Source: JAUWMI01 sp964454265 (GTDB lineage: Bacteria; Sumerlaeota; Sumerlaeia; MWCT01; JAUWMI01). From it: DNA of 20,845 nt. The notes beneath the pieces were generated by a model that saw nothing but the letters and a program-made list of their open reading frames with translations, did not search any database and was not told the origin of the DNA. Below are positions 7,548-15,279 of the stretch, one piece after another. The first letter of the stretch is position 1; every line of letters begins with the position of its first letter. A program made the position numbers and the translations under genes. The DNA lies in the NCBI GenBank assembly GCA_964454265.1, contig CAYVXD010000065.1, forward strand, positions 1 to 20,845, given 5' to 3'.

Positions 7548-10500
7548 TTACGTTACATACTTGTCGAATAGCTCACGCACAGAGCGCGTCGTGTTGAGGA
7601 ATGTGTCGGTGAGGGATTTGGAGGGAGCGAGCGCGTGGCCCAGCGAATTTTCCAAAGGCCCTAATCGGGCCGCGGATTTTGGAAAGATGTCTTTTGGCGT
7701 CTCGAACATCAGTCGCACGCGGCCTTCCACGGTTCGTAAGAATTGATAAGCACTGGTGAGAAAATCAGAATCGGTTTCGGATATTAGATCAAGACCTTTC
7801 AATCTGTCCATTGCATCCAGCGTGTTCGTCACCAAGAGCTCAGGATGATTGGAACAGTGTTTAAGCTGAAGGTATTGAACCAGAAACTCAATGTCCACAA
7901 GTCCGCCTTTGCCGCGCTTAAAATCCGCAATACCCCATGAAGGAACTCGCACGCTCTCTTCCAGACGCCTGCGCATATTGCGAATTTCCTCAACCAGATT
8001 GGCCTCGCGAACCGCTCTCTGAATGTGTTCTCGAATGGCGCCAATGATTTTCTCCGCAACTCCCAGATTTGCGCCGATAGGGCGGGATCTGAGAAATGAT
8101 TGCCATTCCCAGACACGGGCTGTTTCGTGGTAGTAATCCATAAGCCGTTTGCGCGTGACCACCAATGGGGATCCGGCGCCTTCTGGCCGCAATTGTGTAT
8201 CAATCTTAAATAGCATGCCCTCAGGGGTAATGGCGGACATGGTTGATATGAATTTTTCCACGATAGGAGTCACGCGGGCCACCGCATCTTTTGGAGCATT
8301 GTCGGGCTCGTCGTAAACAAAGATCAGATCCAGATCAGAGAAGTAGGTAATTTCTTCGGCGCCGAACCCGCCCATAGCCATGATGCAAAGAGGTGCATTG
8401 GGATCGAATGGCTTGATGAGGGCGTCGTTATGTTTAGAATCTGTGAGGCGCGAAATTAGCAAGTTCCAGGTGGCGTTCACGCAAGCTTCTGCGAGGGCGG
8501 TAATTTCGCGAGCCAGAGCGCGTTGCGAAGGTCTCTCCACGAGGTCTTTCGTCCCAATTCGCAGGAGCCAGAGTTCTTTTTCCCGGCGGAGTCTCTTCAG
8601 GTTTTCTTCAAGCGACTGATCCCCATCAAGCCGCGAAAAAAACTGCTCTGTTGCCCTTTGCGCATTGAGCAGCAGCGCCTGATCTTCAGGAGAAAGCAGC
8701 GTATCCAGATATTCCGGGTGCGCAATGAGGATACGCGCCAGATAATCACTTGTGCCAAGCACGGTGAGCAGCAGCTCAAGAATTGTCGGCTGTTCGGCCA
8801 GAAGCTGGTAGTATCCGGTCATGCCTTTAGCTGCCCGCAGGAGGCTATCGAGGTTTCGAACCGCAGAATCGGGGAAAGGTAGCGTCTGGCACAGAGCCAG
8901 CAGCTGAGGAAACAGCGCGGCAAAGAACTGCTGGCCTTCTGCCGTGACGTACGTATCTCTTGTACCATACACCATGCTGCGGAGGCTGTTGAATGTAGAG
9001 TCTTCGTGAAAGCCCAATTGTCTCAGCAGCCGTCGCCCTTCCGCTGTGAGAGAGTCGGCTTCCAGGCGTGCAAAAAGCCGTTCTTCATCTGTTCGTTCAG
9101 GTTCAGCGGCCTCCGCGTGAAGGTATTTCTGGAAGAGCCTGTGCACCTCGCTGGTGAATCGGCCGTACTTATGTCTGAATGAATCTGCGAGAGTCGCGGC
9201 GCGTGTTTTTTTCATCCCAAGTCGCAGGGCCAAGTTGCGAAGCTCATGGTTGGCTGTTGGAAGGAGGTGCGTCTGGCGATCAGACATAATCTGGAGCCGG
9301 TGTTCCACTGTTCGAAGAAAGCTATAGGCGCGGTCAAGAATCTTGTGTTCGCCCCGGGAAAGAATGTTCAGGCGTTGGAGCTCGTCCAGCGCATCGCGGG
9401 TGGCTCTCGTACGCAGCGAGGGTTTTTCGCTGCCGTACACAAGTTGAAGTGCCGCCACGAGAAATTCGATCTCCCTGATACCCCCATAGCCTCGCTTAAC
9501 CTCGCGATGTCGGGTCGCCGGAACCAGCACTTCGTGGTCAATACGCTCCTTCAGGCCGCGTACCTCAGCAACCAGAGATTGCGGGGAAACAAGCGTGTCA
9601 AAGGTGAACTGCTCGATCATCCGCTCAAGGCGTTGCCCCAGATCAGCGTTGCCTGCCACCACGCGCGCTTTCAGGTAAGCCAGTTTTTCCCACAACCTCG
9701 CCTGAGTCAGAAAGTACGTCTGTAAACTCTCAACCGACCGCGTGATCAGCCCTGTGACACCTTCGGGGCGAAGCCGCGTGTCTACCCGATACAGGCGACC
9801 CTCATGCGTTGCCTCACTCAGGAATGCAATAAGCTGTTCGCAGAGCTTGGTAAAAAACTTGTGATTGGAAATTACCCCGCTTGGCTGCTCCGCATTGGAG
9901 AAAATGCCTGCGGTTTCTCCCTCATCCTCGTAAAAAAATACCAGATCAAGGTCAGAGGAATAGTTCAACTCTTGCCCGCCCAATTTCCCCATTGCGACCA
10001 CGCAGAACTGACACTCGCGCTTGTCCTCTCCGGGTGAAGCAAGAAGCGGCGGGCCATGATGAGAAACTAGCGCCTCGTAGCAGATTGTAAGTGCGGTCTG
10101 AATGACCGCGCTAGCCAGGTGGGAAAGTTCGCGCGTGACCTGATGAATATCTGCCAGCTCCAGCAGATCGCGTGTCCCGATGCGTAGCATCTCTTTTCGT
10201 CTCAGGCGGCACAGGGCATTTCGTTTCGCCTCAACAGAGCGGAAGATGCGGATTGCAGACGAGGCGTCTCGTGCATACTCTGCTTCATCTCTGTCCTTCT
10301 CCAGCGTATCTTTTTGCAAGGTCCATTCGAGATACTCTGGATTACGAATAAGCACGTCAGCAAGAAACTGGGAGAACGCGAAAATCTTAACAAGCAATTG
10401 TACCGCCACAGGAGAGCCACGCAGGAGAATGAACAGGGAATAGCGGTCAATCGTTGTGTTCGCAAGGCGCTCCAAGTTATTTAGAGCCATATCCGGATCG

Positions 10501-10709
10501 GCACACCGCACAAGCTCTTTAAGGAGCACAGGGAAGAGCTCGAGGAGAAACGGACGCACGCGGTCGTCCTCTGCCAGACGATGCAGGTTGGCTGCTGCGC
10601 GTTCGGCCAGGCGAAATCCGTGGCTGGCCAGCAGCGCTTCAAGTGCCGTGCGATCACCGCTTTCAAGACTTTTGCACAACATGGCCCGGACAGGTTTTCC
10701 GCGCATCAT
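7548..10709 (-). CDS. glnE: Bifunctional glutamine synthetase adenylyltransferase / adenylyl-removing enzyme
   Basis: 1053 residues, slightly longer than the usual 940-1000 of GlnE. It attaches AMP to, and removes it from, the regulatory tyrosine of glutamine synthetase (GlnA) in the cytoplasm, in response to PII and glutamine. Two nucleotidyltransferase halves are visible. The N-terminal adenylyl-removing half has GKLGGQELNYSSDLDLVF (DxD at 253-255) and RVDTRLRPEG (308-317). The C-terminal adenylylating half has GGFGAEEITYFSDLDLIF (DxD near 794) and KIDTQLRPEG. Each half is followed by its helical partner (KRGYGGIREIEFLV and KRGKGGLVDIEFLV), so both active sites look intact. Two ATGs abut behind GGGAGG (10709 and 10706); the second has the better spacing. 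No glnA, glnB or glnD lies in the window. It is the last gene after the methyltransferase and glycosyltransferase, 106 bp behind the latter. Confidence 0.95.
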   Translation of the reverse strand: MMRGKPVRAMLCKSLESGDRTALEALLASHGFRLAERAAANLHRLAEDDRVRPFLLELFPVLLKELVRCADPDMALNNLERLANTTIDRYSLFILLRGSPVAVQLLVKIFAFSQFLADVLIRNPEYLEWTLQKDTLEKDRDEAEYARDASSAIRIFRSVEAKRNALCRLRRKEMLRIGTRDLLELADIHQVTRELSHLASAVIQTALTICYEALVSHHGPPLLASPGEDKRECQFCVVAMGKLGGQELNYSSDLDLVFFYEDEGETAGIFSNAEQPSGVISNHKFFTKLCEQLIAFLSEATHEGRLYRVDTRLRPEGVTGLITRSVESLQTYFLTQARLWEKLAYLKARVVAGNADLGQRLERMIEQFTFDTLVSPQSLVAEVRGLKERIDHEVLVPATRHREVKRGYGGIREIEFLVAALQLVYGSEKPSLRTRATRDALDELQRLNILSRGEHKILDRAYSFLRTVEHRLQIMSDRQTHLLPTANHELRNLALRLGMKKTRAATLADSFRHKYGRFTSEVHRLFQKYLHAEAAEPERTDEERLFARLEADSLTAEGRRLLRQLGFHEDSTFNSLRSMVYGTRDTYVTAEGQQFFAALFPQLLALCQTLPFPDSAVRNLDSLLRAAKGMTGYYQLLAEQPTILELLLTVLGTSDYLARILIAHPEYLDTLLSPEDQALLLNAQRATEQFFSRLDGDQSLEENLKRLRREKELWLLRIGTKDLVERPSQRALAREITALAEACVNATWNLLISRLTDSKHNDALIKPFDPNAPLCIMAMGGFGAEEITYFSDLDLIFVYDEPDNAPKDAVARVTPIVEKFISTMSAITPEGMLFKIDTQLRPEGAGSPLVVTRKRLMDYYHETARVWEWQSFLRSRPIGANLGVAEKIIGAIREHIQRAVREANLVEEIRNMRRRLEESVRVPSWGIADFKRGKGGLVDIEFLVQYLQLKHCSNHPELLVTNTLDAMDRLKGLDLISETDSDFLTSAYQFLRTVEGRVRLMFETPKDIFPKSAARLGPLENSLGHALAPSKSLTDTFLNTTRSVRELFDKYVT

Positions 10710-10789
10710 GCCTCCCGGTTTTCAAGGCTGCACTTATCCAGATGGCAGAGTTGGTGCATGAAAACGAGCGGATGCATTAGTATATCCAT
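10706..10789 (-). CDS. Possible 27-codon leader ORF overlapping the glnE start
   Basis: A frame beginning MDILMHPLVF and ending SLENREA has its TGA overlapping the first glnE ATG (ATGA arrangement), as expected of translational coupling. There is only a weak GGA upstream of its ATG, and nothing in the peptide is recognisable, so it may be chance. Confidence 0.2.
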   Translation of the reverse strand: MDILMHPLVFMHQLCHLDKCSLENREA

Positions 10790-10815
10790 GCGAGATTCCA
10801 GCTCAAATGCGGGGC

Positions 10816-11724
10816 CTAAACAACCAGTGTACGCCATCGCCAGCTGCCGTAAAGCTTTCCCGTAATCAGTCCGAGGTTACTCACCAGGTCACACACGGGC
10901 ACCGCGCGCTCAAAGCGATCCCGGGTTGCCACGTATGCGTATGGAATTTTCAGCAAGGCCTTGAGTGCCCAGATGTACGGTGGCAAATCAATCAGGCACC
11001 ATTTTCCAAATCGTGCTCTATGTCTGGCGAATAGAGCGGCATTGCCAAATCCATAACGGAAGCATTGATTAAAAAGCCTGCGGATTGTTTTTCCGTGGCG
11101 GTGGTACACAATGGCATCGGGCTCATAGTCCAGGCGCAGCCCAGCCCATTGTATGCGCCAGCACAGGTCAGCATCTTCACCATGAGCGACACCAGCGACA
11201 TCGAGGGTCTCGTCAAAATAGCCTACCTTGTCGAATACTTGTCTGCGAAACGCGGCGTTTGCCGTCACAATGAATGGAAGCCCGAATGGTCTGCTTGATT
11301 CGAGCATTTTTTCTTGATCCAGAATTCTCCGCAGGACGATGTAACGTTCAACAATTGATGTGGGATGCCATGCCTCAACGCGGCCACCGCACACATTAAC
11401 GTTTGGCGATTCAAAGCGGCTCATGAGCTTTTGGAGCCAATGTGGATCAACCACGCAGTCGCTGTCTATAAAGGTAATGACCTCGCCGCCGGCTTCGCGC
11501 ACGCCGCAATTGCGAGCGCTAGCAGCGCCTTGCCGCGGCTCTGTGACCAGTTTCACCGGATACGCTTTGGCAAGCTCCGGTGTCCGGTCAGTTGATCCAT
11601 TATCAACAACAATCACCTCATAGCAGTCTCGCGGATAAACTAGCTGACCCAGGCTCTCCAGGCAGTCTGGCAACGTGCTTTCGGCATTGTACGCGGGTAC
11701 GACAACTGATGCGGAAAGGGTCAT
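10816..11724 (-). CDS. Family 2 (GT-A fold) glycosyltransferase
   Basis: 302 residues from the chosen ATG. It transfers a sugar from a nucleotide-sugar donor; the acceptor is unknown, most likely a surface glycan or lipid. Visible GT2 marks are VVVPAYNAESTLPDCLESL (8-26), VVDNGSTDRT (39-48), the metal-binding DSD at 87-89 in ITFIDSDCVVDP, and the GEDADLCWR acceptor-side motif with the probable catalytic Asp at 184. The C-terminal 60 residues have mildly hydrophobic stretches (LIDLPPYIWALKALLKIPY) suggesting membrane contact. The start at 11724 is preferred over an upstream ATG at 11790. AGGAG lies 7 bases before it, the protein then begins directly with the GT2 first strand, and only 4 bases separate it from the methyltransferase stop, so the two are coupled. 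Confidence 0.9.
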   Translation of the reverse strand: MTLSASVVVPAYNAESTLPDCLESLGQLVYPRDCYEVIVVDNGSTDRTPELAKAYPVKLVTEPRQGAASARNCGVREAGGEVITFIDSDCVVDPHWLQKLMSRFESPNVNVCGGRVEAWHPTSIVERYIVLRRILDQEKMLESSRPFGLPFIVTANAAFRRQVFDKVGYFDETLDVAGVAHGEDADLCWRIQWAGLRLDYEPDAIVYHRHGKTIRRLFNQCFRYGFGNAALFARHRARFGKWCLIDLPPYIWALKALLKIPYAYVATRDRFERAVPVCDLVSNLGLITGKLYGSWRWRTLVV

Positions 11725-11728
11725 TGGG

Positions 11729-12577
11729 TTACTCCTGGGCGTTTGAATGCTCCTCTTGTGCATTCTGCAGGTGCGTTGGCGTACCAGCACCTGATGTGGG
11801 GGCTTTCGTAACTTCTATCACACAGAACCAGCAGAGCTGTTTTAAAAAAGGGAGCACAGAGAGCAGCACATAATCAATTGAATTGAGCAATCGCAGGATG
11901 GAGTAAAAGGTTCGGACGTTTCGCCGGACGTACTGCCAGAAGAACGCGAGAAATGAAAGTAGATAAAAGTACTTCTTGGAACGCTGTGCGAACGGGCGCG
12001 TAAGCTGCGCCAGATGCTTGCGATCGAAATACGTCGTAATGTCCTTCCAGATTCTTGGGCCGAATAGTGCCCGATAGCATCGTGCGAAGGGATTATACTT
12101 CAGCGGCTCGACAAAGATACCTTTCCCTCCCGGCACAAGCACGCGCATGATTTCACCCACGCTCTCCTCCAGCGATGTATGGATCAGCACTGATTTGGTG
12201 TAGATGTAGTCTGCTATCGCGCGTTGCAGGCCGAGTGCCTCAGCCGCTGAACAAATCGGCACGATTCGGTTGTCAAGCCCTTCCTGGCGACTGAGCTCGA
12301 GCAGGAATTTGAGACGCGCAGGTGATAGATCTACAACAATTACCCGTGCCCCTTTGCGTGCGAGAATGATAGCATTGATACCGAGGCCACCGCCTAGCTC
12401 AACTACCGTCTTTCCCTCCAGAGGCCCCATCAGCGCATAGGCATGCTGTTGCTCAGGAGTCTGATAGAACGCGATCTCCTCCTCTAGATTGAAACGGCCG
12501 CGCCACTGCGGATCGCCAAGATTCCTGGCGTCAATGTTACTATCCCAGTAGGTACGCTGCAAATTTTGGTTTGACAT
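11729..12577 (-). CDS. SAM-dependent class I methyltransferase
   Basis: 282 residues. The Rossmann-fold SAM-binding motif I is VVELGGGLGINA (58-69), followed by the acidic end of strand 2, VIVVDLSPARL (79-89), and the later VLVPGGKGIFVEPL (146-159). These assign a class I methyltransferase of the Methyltransf_11/25 type. The C-terminal third has two hydrophobic stretches (203-216 and 234-254) that could sit on the membrane, so a lipid-linked or small-molecule acceptor is plausible but unproven. The last 25 residues are polar and probably disordered. The stop lies 4 bases before the glycosyltransferase start, so the pair probably works in one pathway, for instance methylating a glycan or its carrier. 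It is the first gene of this transcription unit, transcribed away from the DUF6485 gene. Confidence 0.85.
   Translation of the reverse strand: MSNQNLQRTYWDSNIDARNLGDPQWRGRFNLEEEIAFYQTPEQQHAYALMGPLEGKTVVELGGGLGINAIILARKGARVIVVDLSPARLKFLLELSRQEGLDNRIVPICSAAEALGLQRAIADYIYTKSVLIHTSLEESVGEIMRVLVPGGKGIFVEPLKYNPFARCYRALFGPRIWKDITTYFDRKHLAQLTRPFAQRSKKYFYLLSFLAFFWQYVRRNVRTFYSILRLLNSIDYVLLSVLPFLKQLCWFCVIEVTKAPTSGAGTPTHLQNAQEEHSNAQE
11732..11736 (-). promoter_or_regulatory. Ribosome binding site deciding the glycosyltransferase start
   Basis: AGGAG followed by TAACCCA and ATG at 11724. The site overlaps the last codons and the stop of the methyltransferase gene, indicating coupled translation. Confidence 0.75.
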
Positions 12578-12703
12578 TTTGGCGCCGCCTGTTCGGTGTG
12601 AAGCTGTTCTAGCGCACTACGGATGCGTCGTTGTTGCAAAACGGATTTTTTTGAGAGGCAGCTGCTCGAAACTGCAGTACTCTAAGGAGAAAGGAAAAGC
12701 ACA

Positions 12704-12910
12704 ATGCCTGCGGAATGTCAAAACTTTCAAGAGCATCTCAAAGATTGTAGCTGCACCTATACATCCTGCTCGCGCAGGGGTCTCTGTTGCGAGTGTCTGC
12801 GCTACCATTTGCGCATGAAGGAATTGCCTGGCTGTTGCTTCACGCCGGAGGTTGAAAAGACCTACGACCGCTCCTTCAAGCGGTTCGTCGAGATGTGCAA
12901 GAGACAATGA
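12704..12910 (+). CDS. Small Cys-rich DUF6485 family protein
   Basis: 68 residues with 10 cysteines, the only confident plus-strand gene. The core CSCTYTSCSRRGLCCECLRY (15-34), followed by ELPGCCF (40-46) and EKTYDRSFKRFVE, matches what I recall of the DUF6485 family, which is widespread in anaerobes and candidate phyla and lacks an assigned function. The Cys pattern (15, 17, 22, 28, 29, 31, 44, 45) suggests a metal or Fe-S site; this is inference. The start is supported by AAGGAGAAAGG upstream of the ATG. It is divergent from the methyltransferase gene (126 bp between starts) and convergent with the membrane-protein gene. Confidence 0.85.
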   Translation: MPAECQNFQEHLKDCSCTYTSCSRRGLCCECLRYHLRMKELPGCCFTPEVEKTYDRSFKRFVEMCKRQ

Positions 12911-12928
12911 GCCAGGAAAACCTTAGCA

Positions 12929-12943
12929 TGGTGCGCGGCACCA
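12929..12943. repeat. Short GC hairpin between convergent genes
   Basis: TGGTGC GCG GCACCA forms a 6-bp stem with a 3-base loop 18 bp after the DUF6485 stop. No T-run follows, so it is not a classical terminator. Confidence 0.4.
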
Positions 12944-12978
12944 GCCATCATTGTGCATCAGAGAGCGTTTGGGAGGAT

Positions 12979-12999
12979 TCTTAAATTAAACGTTTAAGA
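12979..12999. terminator. AT-rich palindrome between convergent genes, possible weak bidirectional terminator
   Basis: TCTTAAA and TTTAAGA are mirror arms, and the perfect palindrome TTAAACGTTTAA (12986-12997) overlaps them. It lies between the ends of the convergent DUF6485 (12910) and membrane-protein (13007) genes. The stem is AT-only and there is no long T-run, so termination is uncertain; it could equally be an operator-like site. Confidence 0.25.
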
Positions 13000-13006
13000 G
13001 ATTTGC

Positions 13007-13408
13007 TTAGTCACCAGTTGGCTGATCCTTGCGTTGGGCCTGCTTTATCTGCTGTACCTCTTTTTGCAGATCAGTAATGAGCCGCATCTGAATCTCGCTC
13101 AGACGTCGCAATGCCTTGATCTTTGAAATCAATAATTCCGTACTGGCAATCAAGGTGAGCAGCAGAAGGACAAACCAGAAGAATACAAAGAATTGCTCGG
13201 GGTCTTTGGTGTGGATAATTCTAGTGACTGTGAGGATAAATCCAAACCCAGAGACAAAAAGCAAAAAGATCACCGCCGGTTCCCACCATTTCACCGACAG
13301 GCGATCCTTGAGCCGATAAATTTCTTTTATATCTTTGATCTTTATTGTGGCCGTTACTTCTTTCACCAGCATCTCGGGATCCTGTGGTAACGGCCGCTGA
13401 CTACTCAC
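13007..13408 (-). CDS. Small two-helix membrane protein with C-terminal coiled coil
   Basis: 133 residues, not recognised as a named family. Two hydrophobic helices are clear: about 45-64 (VIFLLFVSGFGFILTVTRII) and 73-94 (FVFFWFVLLLLTLIASTELLI). A basic heptad-like tail (about 98-128) follows, ending in a polar tip. Start and end therefore both probably face the cytoplasm. The start is a GTG, chosen because AGGAGG lies 5 bases upstream (13414-13419) and no ATG fits as well. It lies 67 bp behind the SPFH gene on the same strand, so it is probably the third gene of that operon and may anchor or partner the SPFH assembly. Confidence 0.8.
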   Translation of the reverse strand: MSSQRPLPQDPEMLVKEVTATIKIKDIKEIYRLKDRLSVKWWEPAVIFLLFVSGFGFILTVTRIIHTKDPEQFFVFFWFVLLLLTLIASTELLISKIKALRRLSEIQMRLITDLQKEVQQIKQAQRKDQPTGD

Positions 13409-13413
13409 ACCGC

Positions 13414-13419
13414 CCTCCT
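13414..13419 (-). promoter_or_regulatory. Strong ribosome binding site supporting a GTG start
   Basis: AGGAGG sits 5 bases before the GTG at 13408. It fixes a non-ATG start for the two-helix membrane protein. Confidence 0.75.
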
Positions 13420-13475
13420 CTTTTACTCTTGCTCAATGCTGTCACAATTTATCCGGCACCCGGAAGGCGGGGAGA

Positions 13476-14534
13476 TCAGGCTAATTTATTGCCACAATTG
13501 CTACAGAATTTGGACCCGCTTGGATTTGGCGTATTGCATTTTGGACACGGGGCTCCCCCAATTGTCTCCCCACAATTGGGACAAAAGTTAGCATTCGGCG
13601 GAACCGGGCCATTGCATTTCTTGCACAACATTGGTGGCGCAGGCACACCTGCAGCAGGTGGTTGCCCTGCCGGGGTCATGGCCTGTTTGATCATCCCCGG
13701 TAGCATTATCCCAAAGCCAGCGCCCAATCCCAGCCCCATGCCGGCTGAAGCCGTGCCTGCAGCAGCACCATCTCCATCGGCTTCAGACGCCTTCTCTATC
13801 GCGCGCGCCGCTTTGAATTGCATGTAGCGGTTTATATCCCCGACCGCGCCCATTCCCGAGCGCTCGTCAATGACCTTCATTACCTCTTCTGGCGGCGTAA
13901 TCGAATTGATCACAAAATCCAGCAGCTCAATGCCGTTCTTCTGGAAGTCCTCGAGCACGCGTGCCTTGGTCCCTCCAGCCAGCTCGTCGTAGTACTTGGG
14001 CAGATCGAGAATCGTCTTCATTGTTTCACCCAGAAGGTCGTTGAGCCGTGCCACAATGATATCACGCAGAAAATCCTGGATCATGTCGGTGGTGTACAAG
14101 CTTTGCGTGCCGACGATTTTATTGACGAACAGGGCTGGATCCACAACCCGTAGCGCGTATACGCCAAAAGCCCGCAGACGGATCATATTGAATTCGGAAT
14201 CTCGAAACGCCACGGGTTGTTTCGTGCCCCACTTCAAACTAATAAATGCCTTGGCGTTGACGAAAATTACCTCCGCCTTAAAGGGACTTTCAAATCCGAA
14301 GGGCAGGCTGATCAACTTCGTGAGAAGCGGTAGGTTTAGTGTGGAAAGAGTGTAGCGACCCGGGCCAAAGGTGTCCAATGCTCGGCCGTCACGAAAGAAA
14401 AGGGCGTATTGACTCTCGCGCACTATAAGCTGGGCGCCGAGCTTAAATGTGCCCGAGCCATCGCGCGGGATGCGACAAACCATTTGCTGGCCGGTTGCGT
14501 CGAACCACTCAATGATTTCTAACGCTACTGCCAT
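13476..14534 (-). CDS. SPFH/Band-7 domain protein with two C-terminal zinc ribbons
   Basis: 352 residues. Residues 20-225 resemble the YdjI-type SPFH (Band_7_1 / 'virion core protein') group: ALFFRDGRALDTFGPGRYTL (44-63), VIFVNAKAFISLKWGTKQPV, RAFGVYALRV and the helical DFLRDIIVARLNDLL. A Gly/Ala-rich flexible stretch (254-283) leads to two zinc ribbons with ligands C304/C307/C318/C321 and C330/C333/C344/C347. There is no transmembrane helix, so membrane contact would be peripheral. Relatives form oligomeric membrane-associated scaffolds, sometimes near PspA-type stress genes; the role here is inferred. AAAGGAG before the ATG supports the start. It lies 19 bp behind the helical-protein gene and before the two-helix membrane protein. 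Confidence 0.88.
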   Translation of the reverse strand: MAVALEIIEWFDATGQQMVCRIPRDGSGTFKLGAQLIVRESQYALFFRDGRALDTFGPGRYTLSTLNLPLLTKLISLPFGFESPFKAEVIFVNAKAFISLKWGTKQPVAFRDSEFNMIRLRAFGVYALRVVDPALFVNKIVGTQSLYTTDMIQDFLRDIIVARLNDLLGETMKTILDLPKYYDELAGGTKARVLEDFQKNGIELLDFVINSITPPEEVMKVIDERSGMGAVGDINRYMQFKAARAIEKASEADGDGAAAGTASAGMGLGLGAGFGIMLPGMIKQAMTPAGQPPAAGVPAPPMLCKKCNGPVPPNANFCPNCGETIGGAPCPKCNTPNPSGSKFCSNCGNKLA

Positions 14535-14553
14535 GATCTTCTCCTTTGTGTTA

Positions 14554-15078
14554 TTAGAGGCCTTTGTATTTCAAAATCAGCGACTCGCGTTCTTCCACCA
14601 ATGCTTTCAACGCGTCACCATCGGAGGCAAGAGAACGAAGGCTGTCGGCAGTTAGCGTGGTATCAGGTGCGGCTGTCTTTGTATCGAGCGTTTTCTTGAT
14701 TGCCTCAACCTTCTCCATAATGCGCCGATCCTGCTGGTAGAGAATATCCAGCTCGGTTTGCTTGATCTTGATGGCATCAAAAAATCCTGAGTAGCCGTAT
14801 GACGCAAAGCGCAGCTTATCGGCCAGACCTTCGAGTCGAAGATTCAGCCGATCCACATCATCCAACAGAGAGAGTTCACCCTTGTCGGTCAGGCGAAGAC
14901 AGGCTTCCCGCAGGGTGGTGATAAATTGCTTGATCATGTTGCTTACGTATGTTCGAAGCTCCTTGTCCGCTTCGCGTCGAATGTCCCGGTCGCGGTATCC
15001 GCGGTAACCTGGAATCCAACGTGCAATCTTATCCAGAACGTTCTGTTCGTCGAAAATCTTTTCGCGAAACTTGTCCAT
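14554..15078 (-). CDS. Conserved-looking alpha-helical protein, probable partner of the SPFH protein
   Basis: 174 residues, function unknown. The N-terminus carries WIPGYRGYRDRDIRREAD (21-38), a motif I recall from proteins encoded beside YdjI-type SPFH genes. The rest is almost entirely helical, with heptad-like stretches (about 75-95 and 105-135). No signal peptide, membrane segment or Cys cluster is present. The start is supported by AGGA five bases before the ATG at 15078. It is the first gene of the apparent three-gene SPFH operon, only 19 bp before the SPFH start, so a physical or functional link is likely. Confidence 0.8.
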   Translation of the reverse strand: MDKFREKIFDEQNVLDKIARWIPGYRGYRDRDIRREADKELRTYVSNMIKQFITTLREACLRLTDKGELSLLDDVDRLNLRLEGLADKLRFASYGYSGFFDAIKIKQTELDILYQQDRRIMEKVEAIKKTLDTKTAAPDTTLTADSLRSLASDGDALKALVEERESLILKYKGL

Positions 15079-15107
15079 ATCCGTCCTATCCTTTTAAGGT
15101 TATACCT

Positions 15108-15136
15108 ATGCTAGCATTGCAGCTCACGAGAATCAA
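15108..15136 (-). promoter_or_regulatory. Candidate sigma-70-type promoter for the SPFH operon
   Basis: Reading on the minus strand, TTGATT (15136-15131) and TAGCAT (15113-15108) are separated by 17 bp, with a T-rich stretch just upstream. Each box matches the consensus at 4 of 6 positions. The start codon of the first gene is 30 bp further on. Confidence 0.3.
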
Positions 15137-15279
15137 CAAAAAAATCCGTGTTTCGTGCCGATTTAAGCAATTCTTTTCGAGACCACCAGCACGCATCGGC
15201 GGTAAATGAAAAACGGTGCAGGCACTTTGTACTAGAGGCCAACACCGCAAAATATATTCATGCTTGCAGCGGGGCTTTT

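Noticed and set aside
9246..9725. Plus-strand open frame of 159 codons inside glnE
   Set aside because: No ribosome site or recognisable motif; it lies opposite the well-conserved first half of glnE.
11725..11790. Longer glycosyltransferase start at 11790
   Set aside because: It would overlap the methyltransferase gene and add 22 unusual residues, while the ATG at 11724 has a good ribosome site and begins at the conserved first strand.
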